Source: Thermomonas sp. S9 (lineage in GTDB: Bacteria > Pseudomonadota > Gammaproteobacteria > Xanthomonadales > Xanthomonadaceae). From it: a stretch of DNA of 64,000 bases. Of the stretch, positions 8,431-19,532 are shown one piece after another. The notes below the pieces were generated by a model. It searched no databases. It saw only the letters and a list, made by a program, of their open reading frames with translations, and was not told the origin of the DNA. The position numbers and the translations under genes were made by a program. The stretch spans positions 2,461,001 through 2,525,000 of the forward strand of contig NZ_JAJDFY010000001.1 in NCBI RefSeq assembly GCF_024704365.1, read 5' to 3'. The stretch's first letter is position 1, and each line of letters opens with the position of its first letter.

Positions 8431-8968
8431 AGCGGGTGCGAACCTGGGAAAGTAGCGAGACCTGCTGGCGGTCCAAATCCGCCTCCAGCCCCTTGCCCTG
8501 CATTGTAAGGCCGGGGCGGGTGATGGTGACATCGGCGCTGGTGCTGGCCAGATTGCGGTTCAGGTCCAGCGCCAGGCGGTCGGTTTCAATCCGGGTCGGC
8601 GGCGGTGCCTGCGGCGGGCTGGTCGCCAGCACCTCGTCGTGCAGCTCGATCCGGCTGCCGTCGGCCGGCACCCACCCGCGCCGGGCGCGCACGTCCCAGT
8701 AGCGCCCCTCGCGATCGGGCACCAGGAAGCGCGGGGTGGCCAGCGCCAGGGTACGGTCGGCGGGATTGCGTTGCAGCTCCGGGCCGAGCAGGGTGAACGC
8801 CTCCTTGCCCTGCCTGTCCAGCGAGACCACCTCGAAATCGCGCAGCACATAGTCCGGGCGCGCCAGCAGCACGCCGTCGTCGCCCGGATGCGCGCGCATC
8901 CAGATCGACCAGCCGCTGGCGATGGCGACTGCCAGCAGCACCAGGGTCAGCAGCCGGCGCAGCCTCAC
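8414..8968 (-). CDS. lptC: LPS export system protein LptC
   Basis: Bitopic inner-membrane protein of the LptBFGC complex, 184 residues. One N-terminal membrane helix (LLTLVLLAVAIASGWSIWM) is followed by a periplasmic LptC jellyroll with PDYVLRDFEVVSLD near residue 38 and LTMQGKGLEADLDRQQVSLL near the end. It starts at GTG 8966-8968, overlapping the kdsC stop as GTGA, a start-stop arrangement repeated along this operon. Confidence 0.88.
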   Translation of the reverse strand: MRLRRLLTLVLLAVAIASGWSIWMRAHPGDDGVLLARPDYVLRDFEVVSLDRQGKEAFTLLGPELQRNPADRTLALATPRFLVPDREGRYWDVRARRGWVPADGSRIELHDEVLATSPPQAPPPTRIETDRLALDLNRNLASTSADVTITRPGLTMQGKGLEADLDRQQVSLLSQVRTRYVPQH

Positions 8969-9510
8969 GGCGCGGGCTCCCGCGCCAGCAGCGCCTCCAC
9001 CTTGCCCTGCGCCTGCAGCAGCAGGTCGCAGGCCTGGCGCACCGCGCCCTCGCCGCCGGCCAGCGGCGTGGTCCAGTGCACGTCCGCGCGCAACCACGGG
9101 TGCAGATTGGCCGGGGCGATGGCCAGGCCGACCGCGCGCAGCACCGGCAGGTCAGGCAGGTCGTCGCCCATGAACGCCACCTCCTCCAGGCCCAGGCCGC
9201 GTTCCGCGGCGATCCGGCGCAGGCAGCCGAGCTTGTCTTGCTCGCCCAGGTGCAGATGGCCGATGCCGAGCTCGCGTCCGCGCGCCAGGGTGGCCTCGCT
9301 GCGGCGCGCGCTGACCAGCGCGGTGGCGATCCCGGCGCGCCGCAGCAGGACCAGGCCGAGCCCGTCCTGCACGTGGAAGCGCTTGCTCTCGCCGCCGTGG
9401 GCGTCATAGTGCAGGCCACCGTCGGTCAGGGTGCCGTCCACGTCGAAGCCGATCAGGCGGATGCGCGCCGCCCGCGCCAGCAGTTCCGCCGAGTGGTCGA
9501 GGCCCATCAT
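8965..9510 (-). CDS. kdsC: 3-deoxy-D-manno-octulosonate 8-phosphate phosphatase KdsC
   Basis: HAD-superfamily phosphatase that dephosphorylates Kdo-8-P to Kdo, the sugar joining lipid A and core LPS. At 181 residues it is typical of the family. Motif I IGFDVDGTLTDGG (the nucleophile is the first Asp of DVDGT) lies near residue 20, motif II Ser/Arg in ALVSARRSE near 65, the basic residue in EQDKLGCL near 90 and the metal-binding FMGDDLPDLPVL near 113. It is coupled to kdsD by TGATG. Confidence 0.95.
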   Translation of the reverse strand: MMGLDHSAELLARAARIRLIGFDVDGTLTDGGLHYDAHGGESKRFHVQDGLGLVLLRRAGIATALVSARRSEATLARGRELGIGHLHLGEQDKLGCLRRIAAERGLGLEEVAFMGDDLPDLPVLRAVGLAIAPANLHPWLRADVHWTTPLAGGEGAVRQACDLLLQAQGKVEALLAREPAP

Positions 9511-10496
9511 CACACCACCCGCGCGCGCAGCAGGTCGTGGATGTTCAGCGCGCCGACCAGGTGGCCGTCGCCATCGGTCACCAGCAGGCCCTGGATCTTG
9601 TGGGTTTCCATCAATTTGGCCGCCTCGGTTGCCAGCGCCTCGGGGCCGATGGTGCGCGGCGTGCGCGTCATCACCGCGTCGATGCGGGTGGCGCGCAGAT
9701 CGATGCCGGGATCGTTCAGGCTGCGCCGCAGGTCGCCGTCGGTGTACAGGCCCAGCAGGCGGTCGTCGGCGTCCACCACCGCGGTCATGCCCAGCCGCTT
9801 GCGGCCCATCTCCAGCACCGCCTCGCTCAGGCTGGCGTCCGGCGGCACCCGCGGCACCGCCTCGCCCACGTGCATCACGTCGGAAATATGCAGCAGCAGG
9901 CGGCGCCCGAGCGCGCCGGCCGGGTGCGAGCGCGCGAAATCGTCGGCGGTGAAGCCGCGCGCCTCCAGCAGCGCCACCGCCAGTGCATCGCCCAGCGCCA
10001 GCGCGGCGGTGGTGCTGGAGGTCGGCGCCAGCTGCAGCGGGCAGGCCTCGACCGGCACGCCCACGTCGAGGTGAATGTCGGCCTCGCGCGCCAGGCTGGA
10101 GCCGGCGCGGCCGGTCATCGCGATGATGGAGTTGCCCTGCCGGCGCAGGGCCGGCAGCAGCAGCAGGATCTCGTCGCTCTCGCCCGAGTACGACAGCGCC
10201 AGCAGCACGTCGGCATCGGTCACCATGCCAAGATCGCCGTGCGCCGCCTCGCCCGGGTGCATGAAGAACGCCGGGGTGCCGGTGGAGGCCAGGGTCGCCG
10301 CGATCTTGCGCGCCACGTGCCCGGACTTGCCCATCCCGGTACACACCACCCGTCCGCGGCAGGCCAGCATGGCCTGGCAGGCGGCCTCGAATTCGCTGCC
10401 GATGCGGGCGGCCACCGCACCCAGCGCCTCGGCCTCGATGGCCAGCACGCGCCGGCCGCTGGCGGCGAACTGGAAGCTGTCCGGGCGATCGGTCAT
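9510..10496 (-). CDS. kdsD: Arabinose-5-phosphate isomerase KdsD
   Basis: Interconverts ribulose-5-P and arabinose-5-P, the first step of Kdo synthesis. The 328 residues comprise an SIS domain (VVCTGMGKSGHVARKIA near residue 49, HPGEAAHGDLGM near 80, ALSYSGESDEIL near 102) followed by two CBS domains (DVMHVG near 208; IDAVMTRTPRTI near 275). It is the first gene of the kdsD-kdsC-lptCAB operon and diverges from ibaG across 68 bases, which must hold both promoters. Confidence 0.96.
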   Translation of the reverse strand: MTDRPDSFQFAASGRRVLAIEAEALGAVAARIGSEFEAACQAMLACRGRVVCTGMGKSGHVARKIAATLASTGTPAFFMHPGEAAHGDLGMVTDADVLLALSYSGESDEILLLLPALRRQGNSIIAMTGRAGSSLAREADIHLDVGVPVEACPLQLAPTSSTTAALALGDALAVALLEARGFTADDFARSHPAGALGRRLLLHISDVMHVGEAVPRVPPDASLSEAVLEMGRKRLGMTAVVDADDRLLGLYTDGDLRRSLNDPGIDLRATRIDAVMTRTPRTIGPEALATEAAKLMETHKIQGLLVTDGDGHLVGALNIHDLLRARVV

Positions 10497-10524
10497 GGCG
10501 GGGAACTCGGCGCGATTCCGCTAA

Positions 10525-12054
<1,530 letters not shown>

Positions 12055-12078
12055 AGGCCCGCCGGCCGCGCGCCTGCC

Positions 12079-12945
12079 TCAGCGCGGGCGCGGCCTGGCC
12101 GGGCGCGGCTTCGGCGCCGGTGCCGGCACGTCGCGGCCCGGTACCTGCACCACCCGCAGTTCGTCGGTATCCAGCTGCAGCGCGGTGAGCTTGCCGCTCC
12201 AGACCGCGCCGGTGTCGATCGCGTGCACGCCGTTGCCGATGAACAGCCCCAGCGTGCTCCAGTGCCCGCACACGATCTTGAGGTCGCGCGCGGCATGCCC
12301 CGGCACGCAGAACCACGGGTACAGGCCCGGCAGCTGGCTGCCCGGCGGGCCCTTCTGGTCGAACGCGATCCGCCCGCGCGGGCTGCAGTAGCGCATGCGG
12401 GTGAAGATGTTGATGATCGCGCGGTCGCGGTCGTTGCCCTTCAGGTGCGGCCCCCAGTCCGGGCCGTCGCCGTACATGTTGCGCAGCAGCCGCGGGTAGT
12501 GCTCGCCGCGCAGGCGCGCCTCCACCTCGCGCGCGTGCTTCTCGGCCATCTGGGTGGTCCACTTCGGGGCCAGCCCGGCATGCACCATCATCCAGCCCAG
12601 GCCGCGGTCCACGTGGCACAGTTCGCGCCCGCGCAGCCAGGCCAGCAGCTCAGGGGCGTCCGGCGCGGACAGCACGCCCTGCAGGTCGGGATTGACCCGG
12701 CGCTGCTCCTCGGGGGTGCGCTCGGACACCGCCAGCAGCGACAGGTCGTGATTGCCCAGCACCACCTCGCAGTGGTCGCGCAGCGAGTGCACCAGGCGCA
12801 GGGTCTCCACCGACTGCCCGCCGCGGTTCACCAGGTCGCCGCAGAACCACAGGCGGTCCACCGCCGGGTCGAAACGCAGCTTCTCCAGCAGGCGCTGGGT
12901 GACGTCGTAGCAACCCTGGAGGTCGCCGATTGCCCAGACGGCCAT
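12079..12945 (-). CDS. apaH: Symmetrical bis(5'-nucleosyl)-tetraphosphatase ApaH
   Basis: Metallophosphoesterase that hydrolyses Ap4A to two ADP. The 288-residue protein starts MAVWAIGDLQGCYD, the first metal motif; WFCGDLVNRGGQS near residue 38 and VVLGNHDLSLLAV near 65 complete the core, with MVHAGLAP and VCGHWSTLG further on. The tail is Pro/Arg-rich and poorly conserved. The ATG at 12945 matches the family start. It lies 10 bases after apaG. In many relatives apaG-apaH follow rsmA directly; here they are about 10 kb away in opposite orientation. Confidence 0.94.
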   Translation of the reverse strand: MAVWAIGDLQGCYDVTQRLLEKLRFDPAVDRLWFCGDLVNRGGQSVETLRLVHSLRDHCEVVLGNHDLSLLAVSERTPEEQRRVNPDLQGVLSAPDAPELLAWLRGRELCHVDRGLGWMMVHAGLAPKWTTQMAEKHAREVEARLRGEHYPRLLRNMYGDGPDWGPHLKGNDRDRAIINIFTRMRYCSPRGRIAFDQKGPPGSQLPGLYPWFCVPGHAARDLKIVCGHWSTLGLFIGNGVHAIDTGAVWSGKLTALQLDTDELRVVQVPGRDVPAPAPKPRPARPRPR

Positions 12946-12955
12946 GCGTGCGGCC

Positions 12956-13336
12956 TCAGTGCAGGGTGCGCGGGACGGACAGCGTGAACGCCGGGATCGG
13001 CGCCGCGAAGCGGGTGCCATCATCCGCCAGCATGTCGTAGCTGCCGCGCATGGTGCCGATGTCGGTCTCCAGCACCGCGCCGGAGGTGTACTCGAAGCCC
13101 TCGCCGGGGCGTAGCCACGGCTGCTCGCCCACCACGCCCTCGCCCGTCACCTCGCGCACCTTGCCGTTACCGTCGGTGATCAGCCAGTGGCGCCCCAGCA
13201 ACCGCGCCGGCACCTTGCCCTGGTTGCGGATGTGGATGGTGTAGGCGAACACGTAGCGCCCTTCCTCCGGGGCCGACTGGTCGTCCAGGAAGCGGGCGTC
13301 CACATCGATGTCGAACTGGTAATCGTTGCTGCTCAT
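12956..13336 (-). CDS. apaG: ApaG (Co2+/Mg2+ efflux-associated) protein
   Basis: 126-residue protein with a single fibronectin-III-like ApaG domain: [20 protein letters not shown] near residue 30, [24 protein letters not shown] near 50 and [20 protein letters not shown] near 82. Its biochemical role is unsettled. The ATG at 13336 is used; a GTG two codons upstream is possible. It precedes apaH on the same strand. Confidence 0.93.
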   Translation of the reverse strand: MSSNDYQFDIDVDARFLDDQSAPEEGRYVFAYTIHIRNQGKVPARLLGRHWLITDGNGKVREVTGEGVVGEQPWLRPGEGFEYTSGAVLETDIGTMRGSYDMLADDGTRFAAPIPAFTLSVPRTLH

Positions 13337-13530
13337 CGGCACATTCTAGCCGCGGCCGCCTGCACGCGGGGCGCGCGCGGCGGGCGCGCAGCCGCGCCGC
13401 ATGCGCAGGACGCGGGCGCAGGGTGGGCAAGCCGGGGGGCCGCGGGCGATAATCCGCCGCACGTGTCTCGCCCGACCCGGCCCGCGCCCATCGCCGCGCG
13501 CCCGGTCCTCCCCTCCGCCCGGAATCCCGC

Positions 13531-14893
13531 ATGGCCGAAGCCGTCCGCCACGACAAGACCGCGCGCCAGCTGCGCCTGCTCAGCGATGCGCTGGACAGCG
13601 GCCGCCTCGGGCCGGTGCGGCGGCTGGTCAACACGCTGTCGCCGGCGGAAATCGGCAACCTGCTGGAATCGCTGCCGCCGGGCAAGCGCTCGGTGGTGTG
13701 GGGGCTGGTGGACCCGGAGGATGACGGCGAGGTGCTGGTCCACGTCGGCGAAGAAGTCCGCGAGTCGCTGATCGCCGACATGGACGAGGACGAACTGGTG
13801 GCCGCAGCCTCCGACCTCGACATCGACGACCTCGCCGACCTGGTGGAAGACCTGCCGGACACGGTGATCGAGGAAGTCCTGAAGTCGATGGACCGCGAGA
13901 ACCGCGAGCGCCTGGAACAGGTGCTGTCCTACGAGGAGGACACCGCCGGGCGCCTGATGAACCCGGACGTGGTGACCGTGCGCGCCGACACCACGGTGGA
14001 CGTGGTGCTGCGCTACCTGCGCCTGCGCGGCGAGCTGCCCGACCACACCGACCACCTGTACGTGGTGAACCGCCGCCACCACCTGATCGGCTGGGTGGCG
14101 CTGCAGGACCTGGTGACCCACGATCCCGGCACCCCGATCAACCGCCTGATCGACGACGATCTCACCGCGATCCACGTCAACGAACCGGCCGACGCGGTGG
14201 CACGCAAGTTCTCCGACCACGACTGGATCTCCGCGCCGGTGGTGGACGAAAGCAACGTGCTGCTGGGCCGCATCACCATCGACGACGTGGTGGACATCAT
14301 CCGCGAGCAGGCCGAGCACCAGGCGCTGTCCGCCGCCGGCCTGGACGAGGACGAGGACCTGTTCAGCCCGGTCTGGCGCGCCACCCGCCGGCGCATGCTG
14401 TGAGCTGGGCATCAACCTCGCCACCGCGTTCCTGGCCGCCAGCGTGGTGGGCCAGTTCGAGAACACCATCCATGTCCTCACCGCGCTCGCGGTGCTGATG
14501 CCGATCGTGGCCGGCATGGGCGGCAACGCCGGCACCCAGGTGCTGGCGCTGATGGTGCGCGGCATCGCGCTGGGCCAGGTGGGCGCCTCCAACATCCGCA
14601 CCCTGCTGTGGAAGGAATCGCGGGTGGCGCTGCTCAACGGCCTCGGCCTCGGCCTGGTGCTGGCCCTGGTGGTGCTGCTGTGGTTCCACGACATCGGCCT
14701 GTCGCTGGTGATCGCCATCGCCCTCACCTGCAACCTGCTGTTCGCCGCCCTCGCCGGCGTGCTGGTGCCGGTGACCCTCAAGCGCATGGGCTACGACCCC
14801 GCGCTGGCCAGCAGCATCTTCCTCACCACCGTCACCGACGTGATGGGCTTCTTCACCTTCCTCGGTCTGGCCACACTGCTGCTGCTGCGCTGA
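13531..14893 (+). CDS. mgtE: Magnesium transporter MgtE, frameshifted as assembled
   Basis: Inner-membrane Mg2+ channel/transporter gated by cytoplasmic Mg2+. A helical MgtE_N domain (about residues 10-125) and a CBS pair (LMNPDVVTVRADTTV near 140; DDLTAIHVNEPADAV near 205) precede the C-terminal five-helix pore domain with the signature GMGGNAGTQVLALM. The reading frame hits TGA at 14401-14403. Dropping one A there gives ...RRMLWLGINLATAFLAASVV and an open frame to 14893, 453 residues in total, the normal length. The membrane part would be lost if the indel were real, so either the gene is dead or the base is an assembly error. Confidence 0.9.
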
Positions 14894-15164
14894 AGGCAGC
14901 GCGCCGGATGCCAGCAGGCATGTCAGACCCCGGTGGCTGGCGTTGCGCTGGCCCATGCGCTGGCCAGGGCACCGCTATGGCCCAGGGCACCGCGTTTGAT
15001 AGCGTTCGTTGCGGCGGACATCTGGTCTCTCCAGCGGCTTGGAACGGTGTGGTAAGCACCAAGTCTACCGAAGGCCAGGTGTCCACCCCTCTCAGGGGCT
15101 ACTGAAGGGGCGGACTGTCGGGGAAATACTCAACGCAAACGATCCAGGGTTCCGCGCCGGCCTG
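14894..15164. other. Intergenic region between mgtE and pyrB, no gene recognised
   Basis: About 270 bases between the convergent ends of mgtE and pyrB, less GC-rich than the neighbours. It holds two near-identical copies of a GGCCCAGGGCACCGC-like 15-mer around 14960-14995 and a small hairpin (CCCCT CTC AGGGG) near 15087-15099 that could slow transcription. No RNA gene or conserved protein is visible. It may be a degenerate insertion element, but no transposase or clear terminal repeats can be shown. Confidence 0.35.
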
Positions 15165-16090
15165 TCAACCGAGCAGGGCCTCCAGCGCCGCCATGCGCAC
15201 GGCGACGCCGTTGGCGACCTGGGCGAGGACGCGCGACTGCGGGCCGTCGGCGACGGCGTCGGTGATTTCCACGCCGCGGTTCATCGGGCCGGGGTGCATG
15301 ACGATGGCGTCCGGCGCGGCGCGGCGCAGGCGGGCTTCGGTCAGGCCGTAGGCGCGGTGGTAGTCGTCCAGCGAGACGACGAGGCCTTCGGCCATGCGTT
15401 CGCGCTGCAGGCGCAGCATCATCACCGCGTCCACGCCGTCCAGCGCGGCGTCGAGGTCGTGGCGATGGCGCAGCCGGCCAGGGTGTCGTCGTCCGGCAGC
15501 AGGGCCGCCGGGCCGCATATGCGGATCTCGCCGCAGCCGAGGGCGCGCAGGGCGTGCAGGTCGCTGCGCGCGACCCGCGAGTGCCTCACGTCGCCGACGA
15601 TCACCACTTTCAACTTGGAGAAATCCTCGCCCTTGGCCTGGCGCAGGGTGAGCATGTCCAGCAGGCCCTGGGTGGGATGGTGGCTGCGGCCGTCGCCGGC
15701 GTTGAGCACGGCCACCCCTGGCTGCGCCGCCTCGGCCAGCGCCGCCACCGCGCCGTCGGTCTTGTGGCGCACCACGAAGCCGCGCACGCCCATCGCCTGG
15801 ATGGTGCGGAAGGTATCGAGGTCGGTCTCGCCCTTGGTAGTGGACGCGGTGGAGGCGTCGAAATTGAGCACGTGCGCGCCCAGCCGCTGCGCGGCGAGCT
15901 GGAAGCTGAGGCGGGTGCGGGTGGAGGGCTCGAAGAACAGCGTGCACACCGCCGCCCCGGCCAGCGCGGCGGGCGCCTGCGCGCCCTCGGCGAACATCTG
16001 CGCGCGGCGCAGCAGGGTGTCGATGCGCGCGGCCGGCAGGCGGGCGAGGTCGAGCAGGTGGCGGGGGCGGTCGGCGGCGGGCGAATGCAT
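15165..16090 (-). CDS. pyrB: Aspartate carbamoyltransferase catalytic subunit, frameshifted as assembled
   Basis: Condenses carbamoyl phosphate with aspartate in pyrimidine synthesis. The N-terminal half has the carbamoyl phosphate motif [15 protein letters not shown] near residue 52, [16 protein letters not shown] near 130 and [15 protein letters not shown] near 160. The C-terminal half has [10 protein letters not shown] and [13 protein letters not shown], the HPGPxNRG aspartate-binding loop. The two halves are in different frames. The break is at about 15460, where one missing C in GCC(C)AC restores [16 protein letters not shown]. The ATG at 16090 gives about 308 residues. No pyrI or pseudo-dihydroorotase gene follows within the window. 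Confidence 0.9.
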
Positions 16091-16127
16091 GCGGGCGCGT
16101 GGTCGGGGCTGCGGGGAGACGGAAAAA

Positions 16128-16607
16128 TCAGGAAAGCGGGCGGGCATCGCGCGGGGCAGCCAGCCAGCGCTCGACGATCACCGCCGCGGCCACCGCGTCC
16201 AGCACCTCGGCATCGCGCCGCTTGCGGCGGCCATCGGCGCGGGCGGCGGCGAACCGGCGCGCGGCCTCCTGCGAGCTGTTGCGTTCATCGACCATCACCA
16301 CCGGCAGCCCGCTGCGGCGCTGCAGCTCCTGCGCGAAGGCGCGCGCGGCCTTGCGGATCGGCTGGTCGCCGCCGTCCAGGGTCATCGGATCGCCGACCAC
16401 CAGGCCGTCCGGGCGCCACTGCCGCAGCAGGCGTTCGGCCTGCGCCCAGTCCGGGCCGGCGGCATGCACGTCGATCACCGCGACCGCGCTGGCGTTACCG
16501 GTGAGGGCGTTGCCCACCGCCACGCCGATCCGGCGCATGCCGACGTCGAACCCCAGCACGGTGCCGTCGGCGCGGATGGCGGGCGCGGCGGTGGGCGGCG
16601 TGCTCAT
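16128..16607 (-). CDS. ruvX: Holliday junction resolvase-like protein RuvX (YqgF)
   Basis: 159-residue RNase H-fold protein of the YqgF/RuvX family, implicated in 16S rRNA 5' maturation and/or DNA junction cleavage. VLGFDVGMRRIGVAVGN near residue 18 holds the first catalytic Asp, GLVVGDPMTLDGGDQPI near 70 the second acidic motif, and VVMVDERNSSQEAARR near 103 the Glu/Ser motif; DAVAAAVIVERWL closes the fold. The start overlaps the yqgE stop (ATGA), a conserved pairing. Confidence 0.92.
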   Translation of the reverse strand: MSTPPTAAPAIRADGTVLGFDVGMRRIGVAVGNALTGNASAVAVIDVHAAGPDWAQAERLLRQWRPDGLVVGDPMTLDGGDQPIRKAARAFAQELQRRSGLPVVMVDERNSSQEAARRFAAARADGRRKRRDAEVLDAVAAAVIVERWLAAPRDARPLS

Positions 16608-17170
16608 GCGTGCCCGCTGTGGCTGGCGTGGTTCAGCAGGTCGATGCCGATGCCGCCCGCGGCGGCCTGCCAGCGCTGCGCCAGCGGCAGCTGGAACAGC
16701 ACGTCGGCGCGGTTGGGTGCCAGCAGCCAGCTGTCGTCCAGCAATTCCTGCTCCAGCTGGCCGGCACCCCAGCCGGCGCAGCCCAGGGCCAGCAGCGCCT
16801 GCGGCGGGCCTTCGCCGCGCGCCATCGCCTCCAGCACGTCGCGCGAGGTGGTCAGGTACAGGCCATCGCCCACCGCCAGGCTGGAATCGTAGGGCTGCCC
16901 GCCGTCGTGCAGGACGAAGCCACGCTCCGGGTGCACCGGGCCGCCGGCCAGCACCGCCTGCGCCTGCAGCGCGGAATCCTCGCTGGCGATGCCCATCTGC
17001 CGCAGCACCTCGCCCACGGTGTATTCGGAGGCGCGATTCACGACGATGCCCATCGCCCCGTCGGCATCGTGCTGGCAGATCAGGGTGACGCTGCGCTCGA
17101 AGTAGCGGTCGCGCAGCGAGGGCAGCGCGATCAGCAGGTGGTTGCCGAAGTTCTGGCGGGGCGGTTCCAT
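16604..17170 (-). CDS. YqgE/AlgH family protein (UPF0301, DUF179)
   Basis: 188-residue conserved protein of unknown biochemical activity. Family signatures: NHLLIALPSLRDRYFERSVTLICQHDADGAMGIVVNR split across residues 9-45, VLAGGPVHPERGFVLHD near 68 and ALLALGCAGWGAGQLEQEL near 125. It precedes ruvX with a 4-base overlap, and the yqgE-ruvX(-pyrB) order is typical of Xanthomonadaceae and Pseudomonas. Confidence 0.92.
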   Translation of the reverse strand: MEPPRQNFGNHLLIALPSLRDRYFERSVTLICQHDADGAMGIVVNRASEYTVGEVLRQMGIASEDSALQAQAVLAGGPVHPERGFVLHDGGQPYDSSLAVGDGLYLTTSRDVLEAMARGEGPPQALLALGCAGWGAGQLEQELLDDSWLLAPNRADVLFQLPLAQRWQAAAGGIGIDLLNHASHSGHA

Positions 17171-17220
17171 GCGCGCATTCTAGCGCGCAGCTGGCGCCCG
17201 CCCGCGCCCGCGGGCCGCCT

Positions 17221-18354
17221 TCAGCGCCCGACTTCAGCCACCTCCACCCCGTCCAGACCCTGCGCCAGGGTGCGCACGTCGCCGCCCTGCGCCAGCTTGA
17301 TGCGCAGGCGCACCTCGTTGGCGGAGTCGGCGTAGCGCAGCGCATCCTCGTAGCTGATCTCGCCGGCCTGGTACAGCTCGAACAGGCTCTGGTCGAAGGT
17401 CTTCATGCCCAGCTGCACGGATTCCTTCATCACTTCCTTCAGCTTGTGCACCTCGCCGTCGCGGATGTAGTCCTGCACCAGCGGGGTGCCGAGCAGGATC
17501 TCCATCGCCACCCGGCGCCCCTTGCCATCCGGGGTAGGAATCAGTTGTTGCGCGATCACGCCCTTGAGATTGAGCGAAAGATCCATCAGTAGCTGACTGC
17601 GACGGTCTTCCGGGAAGAAGTTGATGATGCGGTCCATCGCCTGGTTGGCGTTGTTGGCATGCAGGGTCGCCAGCACCAGGTGGCCGGTCTCGGCGAACGC
17701 GATCGCATGGTCCATGCCCTCGCGGGTGCGGATCTCGCCGATCATGATCACGTCGGGGGCCTGGCGCAGGGTGTTCTTCAGCGCGTTCTCCCAGTTGTCG
17801 GTGTCGATCCCGACCTCGCGCTGGGTGATGATGCAGCCGTCGTGCTTGTGCACGAACTCGATCGGATCCTCGATGGTGATGATGTGGCCGGTCGAGTTCT
17901 GGTTGCGGTAGCCGATCATCGCCGCCAGCGAAGTGGACTTGCCGGTGCCGGTGGCGCCCACGAACAGGATGATCCCGCGCTTGGTCATCGCCAGGGTCTT
18001 GATGATCGGCGGCAGGCTCAGTTCCTCCACCGTCGGGATGCGGGTCTCGATCCGGCGCAGCACCATGCCCACCTGGTTGCGCTGGTAGAAGCAGCTCACG
18101 CGGAAGCGGCCGACCCCGGCCACGCCGATCGCGAAGTTGCATTCGTGGGTCTTCTCGAACTCCTCGCGCTGCTGCGGCGTCATCACGTTGAGCACGAGGT
18201 CGCGGCTCTGCTGCGAGGTCAGCGGGTTCTGGGTGATCGGGCTGATCTTGCCGTTCACCTTCATCGACGGCGGCATGCCGGCGGTGATGAACAGGTCCGA
18301 CGCCTTCTGGTGCGCCATCAGCTTGAGGAACGAGGTGAAATCGATGCTGCTCAT
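17221..18354 (-). CDS. pilU: Type IV pilus retraction ATPase PilU
   Basis: Accessory retraction motor of type IV pili, a hexameric cytoplasmic ATPase acting with PilT. The 377-residue protein has Walker A FVGATGTGKSTSLAAMIG near residue 131, the Asp box ITIEDPIEFVH, Walker B APDVIMIGEIRTREGMD and the His box TGHLVLATLHANNANQAMDR. The N-terminal PAS-like domain starts SSIDFTSFLKLMAHQKASD. It lies 24 bases downstream of pilT in the same operon. Type IV pili are the receptor of several D3112/B3-like phages, which is relevant to the prophage here. Confidence 0.95.
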   Translation of the reverse strand: MSSIDFTSFLKLMAHQKASDLFITAGMPPSMKVNGKISPITQNPLTSQQSRDLVLNVMTPQQREEFEKTHECNFAIGVAGVGRFRVSCFYQRNQVGMVLRRIETRIPTVEELSLPPIIKTLAMTKRGIILFVGATGTGKSTSLAAMIGYRNQNSTGHIITIEDPIEFVHKHDGCIITQREVGIDTDNWENALKNTLRQAPDVIMIGEIRTREGMDHAIAFAETGHLVLATLHANNANQAMDRIINFFPEDRRSQLLMDLSLNLKGVIAQQLIPTPDGKGRRVAMEILLGTPLVQDYIRDGEVHKLKEVMKESVQLGMKTFDQSLFELYQAGEISYEDALRYADSANEVRLRIKLAQGGDVRTLAQGLDGVEVAEVGR

Positions 18355-18378
18355 CGGAATGCTCCTGCGCGGGGGCGC

Positions 18379-19416
18379 TTATTCGAACAACCGCTTGTCC
18401 TTGGCGTATTCGCGGGCCTGCTGGCGGCTGACCACGCTGCGCTTCACCAGCTCCTGCAGGTGCTGGTCCAGGGTCTGCATGCCCTGACCCTGGCCGGTCT
18501 GGATGGCCGAGTACATCTGCGCCACCTTGTCCTCGCGGATCAGGTTGCGGATCGCCGGGGTGCCAACCATGATCTCCCACGCCGCCGTGCGGCCGCCACC
18601 GATCTTCTTCAGCAGCGCCTGGCTGATGACCGCGCGCAGCGACTCCGACAGCATCGAGCGCACCATCGGCTTCTCGCCGGCCGGGAACACGTCGATGATG
18701 CGGTCGATGGTCTTGGCCGCCGAGCTGGTGTGCAGGGTGGCGAACACCAGGTGGCCGGTCTCGGCCGCGGTCAGCGCCAGGCGGATGGTCTCGAGGTCGC
18801 GCAGCTCGCCGACCAGGATGTAGTCCGGGTCCTCGCGCAGCGCCGAGCGCAGGGCCTCGTTGAAGCCGTGAGTGTCGCGGTGCACCTCGCGCTGGTTGAT
18901 CAGGCACTTCTGCGAGGTGTGCACGAACTCGATCGGGTCCTCGACCGAGAGGATGTGCGCATATTCGTTCTTGTTGATGTGGTCGATCATCGCCGCCAGC
19001 GTGGTCGACTTGCCCGAGCCGGTCGGCCCGGTCACCAGGATCAGGCCCTGCGGCTGCTCGATCAGCTCCTTGAACACGCGCGGACAGCCAAGATCTTCGA
19101 GCGTCAGCACCTCGGAGGGAATGGTGCGGAACACCGCGCCGGCGCCGCGGTTCTGGTTGAAGGCGTTGACGCGGAAGCGCGCCAGCGAGGGGATCTCGAA
19201 CGAGAAGTCCACCTCGAGGAATTCCTCGTAGTCGCGGCGCTGCTTGTCCGACATGATGTCGTAGATCAGCGCGTGCACCTGCTTGTGGTCCAGTGCGGGG
19301 ATGTTGATCCGGCGCACGTCGCCGTCGACGCGGATCATCGGCGGCAGGCCTGCGGAAAGATGCAGGTCAGAAGCCTTGTTCTTGACCGAAAATGCCAGAA
19401 GTTCGGCGATATCCAT
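18379..19416 (-). CDS. pilT: Type IV pilus retraction ATPase PilT
   Basis: Main retraction motor driving twitching motility, 345 residues. MDIAELLAFSVKNKASDLHL starts the N-terminal domain. Walker A is VTGPTGSGKSTTLAAMIDH near residue 130, the Asp box SVEDPIEFVH, Walker B DPDYILVGELRDLETI and the His box TGHLVFATLHTSSAAKTIDR. The C-terminal AIRNLIRE motif, needed for retraction in PilT, is present near 290. The frame is open far upstream, but the conserved protein and the divergent yggS gene fix the ATG at 19416. Confidence 0.96.
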   Translation of the reverse strand: MDIAELLAFSVKNKASDLHLSAGLPPMIRVDGDVRRINIPALDHKQVHALIYDIMSDKQRRDYEEFLEVDFSFEIPSLARFRVNAFNQNRGAGAVFRTIPSEVLTLEDLGCPRVFKELIEQPQGLILVTGPTGSGKSTTLAAMIDHINKNEYAHILSVEDPIEFVHTSQKCLINQREVHRDTHGFNEALRSALREDPDYILVGELRDLETIRLALTAAETGHLVFATLHTSSAAKTIDRIIDVFPAGEKPMVRSMLSESLRAVISQALLKKIGGGRTAAWEIMVGTPAIRNLIREDKVAQMYSAIQTGQGQGMQTLDQHLQELVKRSVVSRQQAREYAKDKRLFE

Positions 19417-19532
19417 GCGTAGCTCCCCAACGCGTCCTGATCGGTAGTCGCCGCCGTGCGGCCCAGCGCACGGTAGCATCGGTGGCACCCCGCAGGCAGT
19501 ATGAGCACCATCCGCGCCCGCATTCAACCTCC

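Noticed and set aside
16128-17345. Long open frame covering ruvX and yqgE as one protein
   Set aside because: The upstream part is an out-of-frame reading of yqgE with Arg/Pro-rich sequence. The conserved RuvX begins at 16607.
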